DNA of 64,000 nucleotides, from the NCBI GenBank assembly GCA_003184365.1, contig NKYR01000064.1:1-64000 (forward strand), read 5' to 3'. The position numbers and the translations under genes were made by a program. The notes beneath the pieces were generated by a model. It was not told the DNA's origin. It saw nothing but the letters and a program-made list of their open reading frames with translations, and did no database searches. The DNA comes from Evernia prunastri. Its lineage: Eukaryota; Ascomycota; Lecanoromycetes; Lecanorales; Parmeliaceae. Below are positions 23,735 to 34,697 of the stretch, one piece after another. Within the stretch, counting starts at the first letter, position 1; every line of letters begins with the position of its first letter.

Positions 23735-24593
23735 ATGGTCAAGCCTTTAGCTTTCAAGGGTAATAAAAAATCCAAGAAGCGCAAGAATCCCCACCCGGAT
23801 AGCAGCCTGACTCTTGAAGACGGCGATACAGAAGCTCTCACCGTACAAAGCACGACTGCGAAAGCCGAAGAAGATGACAGCTGGGTAACAGCAGAGGTAG
23901 CAACAGATATCACTGGGCCTATCATTTTCGCCTTACCTTCTGCGAAGCCAACTTGTATTGCGTGCGATGCGAATGGCAAAATTTTTACTAGCGAACTTGA
24001 GAACATAATCGAGGGTGATCTAGCTACGGCAGAGCCCCATGATGTGCGGCAGGTTTGGATTGCAAATAGAGTTGCAGGTACCGAAGAGATCAGCTTCAAG
24101 GGTCACCACGGACGGTATGAGAATATCTTTGCTTTTGCAATTCCTACGTACAAAGGCTGATGCCTCTAGTTATCTGAGTTGCGACCAAAACGGTATGCTT
24201 TCTGCGACACGTGAAGCCATATCTCCAGAAGAATCGTTCCTTTGTATCTCGTCCCCCGATACGCCTGGCACGTTTAGTGTCCAGACTGTCCGGGAGAGAT
24301 TCCTTACTATTTTCGATGAGACTAAACTTCCGGAAATACGTGGCGACGCAGAGGTAGTATCTTTCAACACGACTTTACGTATACGAATGCAGGCGCGATT
24401 CAAGCCAAGGCTAAAGGCCAACAAAGAGTCGAAGTCTCGAGAGAAGATCAGTAGGAAGGAATTGGAGGAAACGGTGGGCAGAAGATTGGAGGAAGGTGAG
24501 GTGAGGAGATTGAAGAAGGCCCGAATGCAGGGTGATTATCATGAAGCGATCCTCGATGTGAGGGTAAAGGGAAAGCATGACAAGTATTCGTGA
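23735..24593 (+). CDS. frg1: FRG1-like RNA-processing protein
   Basis: Two exons, 23735-24114 and 24170-24593, encode 267 residues. The N-terminus is lysine-rich (FKGNKKSKKRK), a likely nuclear/nucleolar signal. The following text (ISFKGHHGRYLSCDQNGMLSA) matches the beta-trefoil, fascin-like core of FRG1, and the C-terminus is the charged FRG1 tail with repeated K/E/R. Splicing restores HHGRYLSCD across the junction. FRG1 associates with pre-mRNA splicing complexes, nucleoli and actin in animals; its fungal role is little defined. It is slightly longer than the human protein (258 residues). Confidence 0.85.
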
Positions 24594-25011
24594 ACGCCAG
24601 CGGTAAGTGTGGCATAAAATTGCCTATAGGTGGAAGCTTTTAGTCATGCGCCACCTCAAGATAGACGGGTAAGCTAGGCATTCATGTCAGCAAGCAGACC
24701 AACGGGGCGCCAACTCGTAATTCCTGTGTGTCTGGCTCTGGCGGTCTTAGACTATATCAGAACTGCTTCAAACTAGAAGACTGACGGAGACAAAACGCTG
24801 GACTTTCGCAGACCAGGTTGATCTTCAAAAAGATTACACCGTGAATGTATGGATAGATCATTGGAGGTGTTCTCGGGCAAAGGGGAAGAAAAGGTAGATA
24901 GATAGTATGAGGGTATCATCGTCCGTGCTGAATGTCCGTTACTCCATCTCTCCTTTGTTCCTGAGACTCGTGGTTCAGATTACCGTATTATACATGCCGA
25001 ATAGCATCGCA
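24594..25011. other. Convergent intergenic region, FRG1 / wc-2
   Basis: 3' untranslated DNA of two genes facing each other. No gene or repeat seen. Confidence 0.6.
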
Positions 25012-26588
25012 TTAGCTACCACTGCTGACGCCTGTAGGCAAGCCTGGTGGATTTGATCTGGGAACCGTTCGCTCCTTCTTTTCCTTCTTGGCCCACCGTA
25101 CTGCACAATCAGTTAGCTTAGGGTGGATCGTATCTGTGATAAAACCATTCAACTTACGGCCGCACGCATTGCACAAAGTCTTCGGCCCATTTGGTCCTTT
25201 TCTCCACTCGGGCGAATCCAGAGTTCCGCAGTCAGTACAGACATACTCATCAGCAACTTTCAACTTCTTCTTCTTGTCACCCCCGCGGTTGTCCTTATCG
25301 ACGGGTATGGCAATACCTACGTCGCCTCTAATCAACGCTGGGCTTGCATCGCCAGTACTGATGCCCTGTGAACGTTCTCCGTCTCGATAGCGTAAACCTG
25401 TAAGCATTTCAATCGTTTCGATATGAGTTGCTCCTTCGTATCGAGCCATCTTATCATTGATGCTATCGGGCTTGGAGCCGGCATTTGCTTCGTCAAGATT
25501 CTGCTGTGTCAGCGCAGTGTTCGAGACACTAGGTTTCGCTGGCGGAGGCATGCCATTATAGCCATTGGATTGCGCGGATGTCATTGAGGCCGAACCTGGG
25601 GTCTCACTCTCGGCTCTTTGGGTGTCAGACGGGGTAACACTACCGCGACCATCTTGCTTCTTTTGGTAATGGCGTTGCTGTGCTTCAATTTCTTCCTGTT
25701 CCTCTCGGCGCAGGTCAGCAATTCGTTTTGTTAAACGCTCGTTCTCGATCTTGTGCTCGAGAAAAGAATCCAGCAGGCTTGCATTTTTTGGAGGATATGG
25801 ACGCGCCATCATGAAGAAGCCTCGGCAAAAGCCTGTTGCATTATTTGGTCCAAAAGCTGCGGCATCCGATGTCAGGTGAGGGTGTCCATGTGATTCGAAT
25901 ATCGTGTACGTATCATCAGCCTTCTTGAAGCGATAGAAGAAACGAAGAGTGTTCCCCGAAGCTATTGACTCGTTGAACTCGCGGACAAAGATCCCTCTGT
26001 CGTCCTGGTGGATGAACTCGACAATGAATTTCCCAATAAGCGCTTCGTGAGTATAACCAGTCAAACTCTCAGCCGATGGTGATACATAGAGAATTCTTCC
26101 ATCCGGTGTGAGTATGTGAAGGAAATCCTTGAGCTCTTCGAGTACCCTTTGTGACCAGTTTCTTCGTTTAGTGAAGTCTGTCAACGTACTTCCGCCAGTG
26201 GCATTGGTCTGGGTGCCAAAACCTGTTGGTAATGGCCCAGCACCAGCACCGGTCATTATGCCGTTGGCCATCGTAGCATCATCATTGGCCTCACTGACAA
26301 GCTGCTGCTGCGGGTCCGCTTGCGCTTCGTTTGTGCCATAGGTTTGGGCATCCGGACCATTGTTGAGTCTCATGTCGATATTCATAGGAAGCATATCATC
26401 CAAGCCATCCATCATATCTCCACCTTGATCCAACATATCTGCCATGTGGGCATCCCCAGCGCCCATCTCCATCTACAACTCAAGTATCAGGCTGATGTGC
26501 GTGACGGTGGAGAGAGACATTGAGGGCTCACTGGGTTTCCGATTGTAGAAGACATACCCCCTTGACCATTCTCGAACATTATGGACAT
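25012..26588 (-). CDS. wc-2: White Collar-2-type PAS/GATA transcription factor
   Basis: Three exons, 26588-26532, 26472-25158 and 25100-25012, give 486 residues. A PAS domain covers about 130-240 (ILYVSPSAESLTGY, FIHQDDRGIFV, FFYRFKKADD). A coiled-coil-prone stretch follows (EHKIENERLTKRIADLRREE). A single GATA finger near the C-terminus has Cys 431, 434, 453 and 456 and the usual 18-residue loop; its LRWAKKEKK tail is created by splicing the last intron. WC-2 partners WC-1, the flavin photoreceptor, in the nucleus to drive light-responsive and clock genes. The short first exon (MSIMFENGQGG) matches the family's start. There is no LOV domain, as expected for WC-2 and unlike WC-1. Confidence 0.95.
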
Positions 26589-27288
26589 GACTATTAGGCC
26601 ACATTGGATGGTGGAGTGCTCCTCAGACAGAAGTTGCCTCCTTCGCGCCGGCGTCCTACCTTAGTCCCAAAGGCTAACAAGTTAGCGCTGGAACTAAGCT
26701 CAAAAAAGTCTAGATCGCTTCGCGGACTTTTGTTGTAGGACGCCTGCTCCAGAAACCCCGTTTTTATCCAAAACGAGCTTCGTGTCAACAAATTTTTGAA
26801 TCAATCACAGATCCATCAATTCTCATCAAAACCACTTAGAAATATATACTACGACGCGTAGAATTATATAGCGAATTCGTTAGTAACAAAATCTAACTCC
26901 CTACGGCAATATCCCGCGTTGTATACCTTACTAACCTTCGAGGACAGTTGACACCAGACCTATTACGTTCCCTATCTAAATGACCTAACCAACGGGTTAC
27001 CTCTTTCCGGCAACGGGTCTCGGCGCTAGATTTCCTATCTCTCAGCGTCCGAGACCCTCCAAACACGGCATTCAAATCGAATTATCAATGATAGAAAGGG
27101 GGGGAGCATGTTGATCAAAAGTCCTAAACATGCCAAGACTTTTCGGATCCGGACCCGGACCCGGACCCGATAGCCAAACTTGGGCCATCTTCCGAATATT
27201 ACTATAAATTTCAGTATTCTAACTAGGGCAGTCGATTTTCGCTGTAGGCTTGGCATATTTAGAATAGAATACAAGAAACAGGGGGTTT

Positions 27289-27379
27289 TTGGTGCAGACC
27301 CCCTGCGGGGACCGACTCACTATGCAGCTAAAAATTAAAGTCACGGTCTAAGCAGGGGGTCGAAAGCTAATGGAGACAA
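27289..27379. repeat. 91-bp dispersed repeat with 10-bp inverted arms
   Basis: It is identical, as far as I can compare by eye, to 44169-44259 inside the broken Helitron. Within it gaccccctgc (27298-27307) and gcagggggtc (27352-27361) form a perfect inverted pair enclosing 44 bp. Its origin (small transposon, or end piece of a larger one) is not known. Confidence 0.8.
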
Positions 27380-27553
27380 GACAGAAGTAAGAGCAAAGAC
27401 CATGTGTAGGCTATTGCGGGTTTAGCCGTTATATCCTTAGCGTGAACACAACGCGCTCCACAAACCCTGCCTATTTCCTAAGCGCTGCCAATGGCCTTTG
27501 AATTTTGTTTCAGATACCACGTTATCTGAGTTCAATAGGCACTTACCTTGCTA

Positions 27554-27582
27554 TATAATGAATCTAAATTAGATTCATTATA
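27554..27582. repeat. 29-bp near-perfect palindrome
   Basis: Arms of 14 bp (TATAATGAATCTAA and its exact complement) are separated by one A. It lies 343 bp before the first exon of RAD50 and about 965 bp upstream of wc-2. It could be a dimeric-factor site, a terminus remnant or a cruciform; no function is claimed. Confidence 0.85.
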
Positions 27583-27924
27583 CGGATCCGTGTGGTAGTT
27601 GACGAATAAACCCGGAGATACTTTGTCCAGATTCGCGCGGAGCAAGCTGCTGCCAAGACCACGGCGCGACCGCGGTTGCAGTGTTCAACAGTAAGGTAAC
27701 TATGTACAATCTCAGAAAAACAATTCACTCTCCGAGCCACATAGTAGCAGTGAGTTCCAGATCCCCTTCAGCACAGAAATTGAATTAACATCAAGTGGGT
27801 CCCGGATTGCTGTTCAAAAGCCCTCCGCCCCCCTCTGAGAATCAACTTCTCCTACACCGAATACCTTCTTTTCATGGCAGATACTCAGATACAGTAGCTG
27901 ACGTCTCGCGTTTGAAGAAACAAA

Positions 27925-30900
27925 ATGTAAGAGTGCTTGTAGCCTCCATGTACATGACTTTGACTTACGAGATACCATTTGCAGGTGTAAGCAGGCTAAG
28001 CAGTGAATGCCTTCCGGTTCTGTACCAAAATTGACGAAATATTCCTAGCGAAAATAGATAAGCTTTCCATCACTGGGTATGGATACATGTTTATACTTGC
28101 TCTGTCCCTCTTTTTAACCATTTTCCAGAATCCGCTCCTTTGACAACATTCGCCGAGAGACCATCCAGTTTCACACTCCGTTGACTTTGATTGTTGGCTA
28201 CAATGGCTCGGGCAAGACGGTACGAATGTCGTTTGTTTCGGTGACAAGACTACTGACTAGCTTCGCAGACTATCATCGAGTGTCTCAAGTATGCCACGAC
28301 TGGCGATCTTCCCCCAAATAGCAAAGGGGGGGCTTTCATACACGATCCGAATGTACGTAGATATGGTCCTGCCCTCTGGATACGTACTCACAAACAATTA
28401 GCTATGCGGAGAGAAGGAGGTCTCCGCAGCGGTCAAGATGTCGTTCAACGGAACTACGGGAGCGAAGATGGTAATTAGCAGGAATCTGCAACTTACAGTG
28501 AAGAAGAACACTCGGCAGCAAAAGACGCGCGAGTGTAACCTCGTGGTCATCCAAGACGGCGAGAGGAGCTCACTGTCTTCACGGGTCGCGGAGCTAGATC
28601 AGATCATGCCGCAAAACCTCGGTGTTTCGAAAGCTATCTTGGATTCGGTCATTTTCTGCCACCAAGATGAGAGTTTGTGGCCCATGAGCGAACCATCTGC
28701 GTTGAAGAAAAAGTTCGATGAGATTTTCGAAGCTCTCAAATACACCAAAGCCATTGAAAATATCAAGGCGTTACGGAAAGCGCAGAATGAAGCTTTGAAA
28801 GTCTTCAAGAATACGGAACAATTTACTAAAGACATCAAGGACAAGGGTGACAAAGCCGAGAAACGGTCGGAAGCGCTGGCTGCGGAGATCGGCAGTCTTA
28901 AAGAAGAGATCGCAGAGCTTGACAACAAGGCAAAGGAGGCTGAAGAAAAATGGATACAGGCAACGAATAAGGGGGCCCAGTACACGAGCGTCATCAAAGA
29001 CTTGGAGCATAGCCGGAAGAAAGATGGTTGGCTTCAGAAGACCGTGCAAGAACTAGGTCAGGAACTTCAAGAGCAGCGCAAAGAGTCTGATGAATGGCTA
29101 CAATCTGAGCTCGACCAGTACGCAGAACGTATGGCTGCCCATGCACAGCAAGAAAAGCAGCAGAAACGGGACTACGAAAATCTCACGCGGAAAATTCATG
29201 AAACAAGTGAAAAATTGCGCAGAAAGGAAGTTGAGGCTGGCAGATACCAGGAACAGCGAGCGAACCACGAAGATCAAATCAAGAAGCGCAAGGTTGTGAT
29301 CAAGAAAATTTCAAGCGATCACAGAATTCGAGGGTTCGAAAATGACCTCGACGAGACGCAGATTAACGAGTACATGGAGAAGATCTCGAAGCTGTCAAAG
29401 GACCAGGATGCTGCAGTGCTCAAAGCAGGCACGGACAAAGAAAACGAAAAGAAAAAGGCACTGGACGTCTTGAATCAGCTCGGCAGACGGCGCTCAATTC
29501 TGAACGAGCGCAAACAGTCTGCTAAACAACGGTCTGCTGTCAATGACCGTAAGATCGGATCCCTTCAGTCAGATCTGAACAAAATCGAGACCGATGAAGG
29601 CCAAAAGGCGATACTTGAGGATAAAATCAAGGACATTGAGATCCGGCTCAGCAAATGCAGACATGACTCGAAGAAAAACTCGCTGGACAGCAAGTTGCAG
29701 GAATGCAAGAGCCAATTACGAACGTTGGAGGATGAGATGGCGCAATTGCGAGGAGAGCTTCGTCAAGTATCCAAGCAAGCAGAAGATCGGGCGGAGTTGA
29801 ACATCGCAAAGAAGGCGGCTGCGGATTGCCAGAGAAATCTGCAGAAGATGCGAGATGTTTACGGCGAGAGACTCGAAGTCATCCTGGGGCAGGGGTGGCA
29901 GCCGTCAAGTCTTGAGGCCGACTTTCGAAAAGCCAACGATCGGAGATCTCGCCTAGTGAGAGATGCTGAGCAAGAACGTGAAGGGGTGTCTCGTCGCTTG
30001 GAGCAACTCGAATTTAAGCTCAGTAGTGCGCGTTCTGACAGAAGTAAGGGCGAAAAAGAACTGGCTGTCTGCGTCAAGAAATTAAAGAACAGCGTCGAAG
30101 GGGAGCCTGAGAATTACCCTACAACGCTCTTGGCCATGCAGAAGGACCGGGACACGCTCAAAGCAGATATTGACAACTATGAGAATGAACGAAATTATTT
30201 CACTGACGGCATTGCGTTGGCCCACAAAGAGCACAAATGCAAACTATGCTTGCGGGCTTTCCAAGCCACAGAGCAGACGGAGTTCATCTCCAGATTGGAG
30301 AGAAAGATAGCCAAGCAAACTATGACCGAGATCCGTGAGGAGTTGAGCCTTGTTGAGGATGACTTGCAGAAGACCAAAGATGCTGGTCCGAGCTACGAGA
30401 CCTGGGTACGGCTTTCGCAAGGAGAGCTACCAAAAATACTAGCCGACCAGAAACGACTAGGAGTGGAGCGAGAGAACATCCTCCGCGAGAACGAGGAGCA
30501 TGACAAGATCGTCCAGGACCGCGTGGAGGCCAGAAGAGACTTAGAGTCGCTTGCGACTACGGTGAAGAACATCGGCGATTACGCCCGAGATCTGACCAAA
30601 TACTCTGGACGAGTTCAAGAACTTGCCGTAGAGCAAAAGGATACTGGAGTCTCTCGTACGCCAGATGAGATTGACAATGAGATGGAAGTGCTTAGCGGCA
30701 GGTCTCGAGACAAAATGAACAACATTCAAAATCTCACCGATGAAAAAGAACGCGTCCGCTCGCAAATCAGCGCGTTCGAATCGGAATTGAGCAAGGCGAA
30801 AGGCAGCCTATCCACTGCCGAACACCAGCTTGATAAAAAGGCAGGGTTCTCTAGGGGTATTGAAGACCTGAGAGGACTCAACGCAGAGATTCGCGACGAG

Positions 30901-32212
30901 GCCAAACAATTGGATGCCGAGCTGGACGCGTTAGCTCCTAAGATTGAGACTGAAGAGACTAAAATTGCGGATATAGAGCAGCGTGGTTCGAGCAAGGAGA
31001 AAGACCTGCGGCTAGAAGCCACGAGACTGTCAGAAAGCCTCCAACAGCTCAAACTCGCCAATGAGAACGTTGACGCTTACAACCAAGAAGATGGCGCCGC
31101 GAAGTTGGAGCAATGTCAGAGGGAGATTGCGGATGCCCAAAATGACAAGGACATTGCCGAGGAGGAGAAGACGCGCGTGACTAGATTGATTAACAAGATC
31201 CAAAAAGAGCTGGCCAACCATGACGCGAACAAACGTACCATTGCTGATAATCTCAAGTACCGCCGAAGCCTACGGGAACTGCAAGATGTCAAGACAGAGA
31301 TAGCTCAGCTGACCGCACAGAATGCTGAAGCTGATCAGAGTCATTGGAAGAAGGAGTCGAGACATTGGGAGGGCCAGCTCGACATTTTCAAGACGCAGAG
31401 AACTAGCAAGCTTGCTTCTTCAAGAGCTAAAGATGATGAGCTTGGGAGGTTGTTACAAGAATGGGACGTCGACTACAAGGATGCAGCAAAGAACTTCAAG
31501 AAAGCCCACATCGAAGTGGAAGTAAGTAGGAGTCAAAGCCTGAATATTCTGCAAGTCAAATTCTAATTCATTGCTAGACGACCAAAGCTGCTGTGGAAGA
31601 CTTGGGTCGTTATGGAGGCGCCCTGGACAAGTGAGTGTGGTCATATGGGCAACATTTGTATTTATGCCAGGCTAATATCGTTACAGAGCGATCATGAAAT
31701 ACCATAGTATCAAGATGGAAGAGATAAATCGCATTATCGAAGAGCTTTGGAAGAAGACGTACCAGGGCACAGATGTGGATACTATCTTGATTCGGTCAGA
31801 CAACGAAGCAGCAAAAGGCAACCGATCTTACAATTACCGCGTGTGCATGGTCAAACAAGACGCGGAGATGGACATGCGAGGGCGGTGTAGCGCTGGACAA
31901 AAGGTGCTGGCTAGCATCATCATCCGCTTAGCACTAGCGGAATGCTTTGGAGTGAACTGCGGCCTCATTGCTCTGGATGAGCCGACGACAAACTTGGATC
32001 GGGACAATATTCGCTCACTCGCCGCATCGCTTCACGACATTATCGAGAGCCGACGGCACCAGTCGAATTTTCAATTGATCGTCATTACCCATGACGAAGA
32101 GTTTCTTAAATTTATGAGGTGTCCCGACTTCTGTGATCACTATTATCGTATCTACAGGGACGAAAAGCAAAAGTCTTGCATCGATAAGCAGTCCATCGCA
32201 GATGTCATGTAG
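27925..32212 (+). CDS. rad50: RAD50 DNA double-strand-break repair ATPase
   Basis: RAD50 forms the MRN/X complex with Mre11 and Nbs1/Xrs2, tethering and resecting DNA ends. Inferred coding parts: AT at 27925-27926, GT at 27985-27986, then 28049-28076, 28129-28219, 28269-28352, 28402-31521, 31578-31630 and 31687-32212; total about 1301 residues, normal for the family. The protein begins MSKIDKLSITGIRSFD. Walker A is GYNGSGKT (34-41). The long middle is coiled coil with the zinc hook C682-x-x-C685 (KCKLC). The ABC signature is CSAGQKVLAS (about 1194-1203), and Walker B LIALDEPTTNLD follows. The first two tiny coding pieces depend on a proposed microexon; everything from 28049 on is secure. An alternative start, ATG at 27954 spliced directly to 28049, would replace only the extreme N-terminus. 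Confidence 0.95.
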
Positions 32213-33407
32213 GATGCAGGATGCAGAAGGATAAGGGTATGCACTGCTACGGCAATGGACTTGACTTTGCGGGATTGATGAGAGATGCTCCTTCGATGAG
32301 CATAAACAGCTTCATGCATGTACCATCAGCTAGCCGCCCGATCTGAACATGCGTGGCTTTGACTTGAAGGTGATTCTGCTTGCCAAAATATCCTTGACTC
32401 CCTTTTCCCAGAGCGGACGTTTAAGATGTTTGCCATACATTTCGGGCACAAAAGTTGATCGGGTGGGCTATTGGCCTAACGATTATACATTGACTTACAA
32501 GCTTCATTGACTTACAAGCTTAAAGTACAAGGTAATTACACCGCGATGCCAGAGCGGGAACACGGCGGGCACGATGAAAGGGTAGGCTGGGGTGATGGGA
32601 CAGTCGAGGATTATTCAGCCACTATCCGACTGATTGTCCAAGGAGTAAGCAAACTGTGAGAATCATGAGTGAACAATAGATGAATGAATGTAGAGCTGGT
32701 CCAGCCATGTTATCACAGTACTACAGAGATGCTTACGGCGACGTGAGTATATCCGTGAAATAACACCACTGATCCTGCATCATGCATTGCATTTCTCAAC
32801 CCGTCACATAGATGGGTGTGTATAATTTCGGGGCAAAGTCTTCTCGTCCCAGGCTCGTTTTTGAAATGAGATAAAACATTCTGGGGAAGATGCTTTACCC
32901 AGATCCCTCAACTAGCCGCTGGTTTTCGCTCCTAGGAAAGTGTCACGAAAGCATGCGAGTCCTACTGGTGGTCCAAAGATATGCATCACTTTGACTGTTC
33001 TGGAGTTCAGTCTGATCTGAGCATAAATGCTTGATATCTGATCGTGAGGAACAATTTGTATAGTAGCTGAAAGGCAATGAAAATACAAGCTCGCCACGGC
33101 ATCCATTACCACCTATCAGAAGAATATTAGACCCTGATGCCTCGGTGATTCAGGAATTCATCATTTTTTAAGAAAAGTCTGGTGATGGAGCAGCTGCTTT
33201 GACCGGTTTGCGGATCACGCTGACTTGCTCCTTTCACGTCGTACCCAAATGCAGGCCCAGCAGACTCGATTCGCAGTCATCGGCTCACATTCGCATATCA
33301 TGGACGTCGTGCACATGCTAGGGAGGAGCCGCGCGCACTGGTGTGGCCCTCAAGGGATATTCCTCCGAGGAGGCTATGCCCAGTACTGAACGCCGAAAAC
33401 TCTTACC
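32213..33407. other. Convergent intergenic region, RAD50 / Maf-type gene
   Basis: No gene recognised. A perfect tandem duplication of 17 bp (cattgacttacaagctt) lies at 32488-32504 and 32505-32521. Frames such as 32912-33112 have no recognisable content. Confidence 0.55.
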
Positions 33408-34266
33408 TCACTCGTCTGAGTCCTCGGCCCCAGCGGATTCGTCGTCCAAATCCTCTTCGCTTTGGCCTAGAACCTTCTCAATTAACCCCAGCGTTGCTCT
33501 CAGTGGTAAGCCCACAACATTGTCCCAACTCCCCTCGATCCTCTCGACCAGAATGGCGCCAATCCCCTGTATTGCGTAACCACCAGCCTTGTCGGCACCT
33601 TCTCTTGTGCGCACATAGGCCAAGAGCATTTCGTCGCTAATATCACGTCCGAATCTTACTGTCGTCTCTTCCACGGTGCTTTCTGTGGCGTATCCCGGAT
33701 GTCGTGCACTAGCTAGTGGCGCCATGGCCACTACTGCCGTATAGACCCTATGATAGCCACTGTTTCTAAGCATCTTGAGCGTGGCGATATGATCGGCCTC
33801 TGACCGAGGCTTCTCGAGGACCTGGCCTGAGAGTGAAACAACGATAGTATCTGCAGCAAGGACGACAGCTGGCTCCCCGAGCTCAGTGTTATTTAACTCG
33901 GCCGAGTAGACGTGCATGGCCTTTTGGTTGGCGGTCTGGAGAACATATTCGAAGGGGGCGAGCGATTTTGGGAGGTTTTCGGGTAAAGCGGAGGGTTTGA
34001 TTTCGAGTTTAGTGAGACCAATCTAACATGATTAGATCCAGTCCAGGTATACGTGGAAGAATGACAACCTGTGCAAGCAGCTGTCTTCGCCGCGGGGAGG
34101 CAGAGGCAAGAATGACCCTCCTGTCACGAAGGGTGTTTATCAAAGGAAGATTTAAAGGGAGAGGGAGGCGTGACGGTGCGGGTAATTTCGCGGCTGCAGG
34201 CTGGGCGGCAGTCTCATAGCTCGGTGGTGGTTCTGCAGGTGCATGCGCATACTTTGCATCTGTCAT
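33408..34266 (-). CDS. Maf-type nucleoside triphosphate pyrophosphatase
   Basis: Two exons, 34266-34069 and 34022-33408, encode 270 residues. The Maf signature RRVILASASPRRRQLLAQIG spans the splice junction, and the second conserved block is VLAADTIV (the aspartate is the catalytic base in bacterial Maf). Further family text is LEKPRSEADHIATLKML and GYAIQGIGAILVERIEGSW. Maf proteins hydrolyse non-canonical or pyrimidine NTPs to monophosphates, sanitising nucleotide pools. A proline-rich N-terminal extension of about 40 residues and an acidic C-terminal tail (EEDLDDESAGAEDSDE) are additions to the bacterial core. A longer start at 34338 is open but less likely. It diverges from the reductase gene. 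Confidence 0.9.
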
Positions 34267-34697
34267 GTTGCTGCTCCGCTCGCTCCGCCAGGCAATTTCA
34301 AATGTCAATATCGAAAGTCGTCCAAAATTTGGATACATGCCAAGACTCCGACGCCAAGATTAATTGGAAAACGCCCGAGGGGCCCTGCATAAAGCAAGCA
34401 ACAGGGCGGCTTTTACGTAGCCAGCCGCATTGTCCGTAAATGCATGTAACCAATCTGTGGTGACGTCCTTCCAATCATAAAACTTTCTTACAAATCTCCT
34501 CCAATCCCTAATGTTCTGAACACGACTCGTCGGGTTTTTTGAAACAGATTTCTTGCTATAATATATACTGCCCTTCGCTTTCTCTTCTCGTAAATAATAC
34601 AGTCGTTTGATGCTTTATCACCATTCCTCTCAAACGACATCCTGCCCTTCCCCCCTCCACAATTATAAATACCCCCAGTAGCTGGACCATTGCCAAC
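34267..34697. promoter_or_regulatory. Shared divergent promoter region, Maf-type gene / reductase
   Basis: It spans 431 bp between opposite start codons. A TATA-like tataatatatac lies near 34557-34568, oriented to serve the plus-strand reductase about 130 bp downstream. Confidence 0.45.

Larger units (their letters stand above)
26589..27924. promoter_or_regulatory. Divergent region between wc-2 and RAD50 with repeat islands
   Basis: This 1.3-kb region holds two structures annotated separately: a 91-bp sequence repeated in the second transposon block (27289-27379) and a 29-bp palindrome (27554-27582). Near 27146-27171 cggacc-type hexamers are repeated. The stretch 26820-26900 is locally A+T-rich. 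A minus-strand frame at 26893-27075 has no recognisable domain. Confidence 0.5.

Noticed and set aside
25012..26472. wc-2 read as one uninterrupted exon with a long GATA loop tail
   Set aside because: The 57-bp in-frame insert has a canonical donor, a branch-like ctaac and an acceptor; removing it gives the standard NACGLRWAKKEKK.
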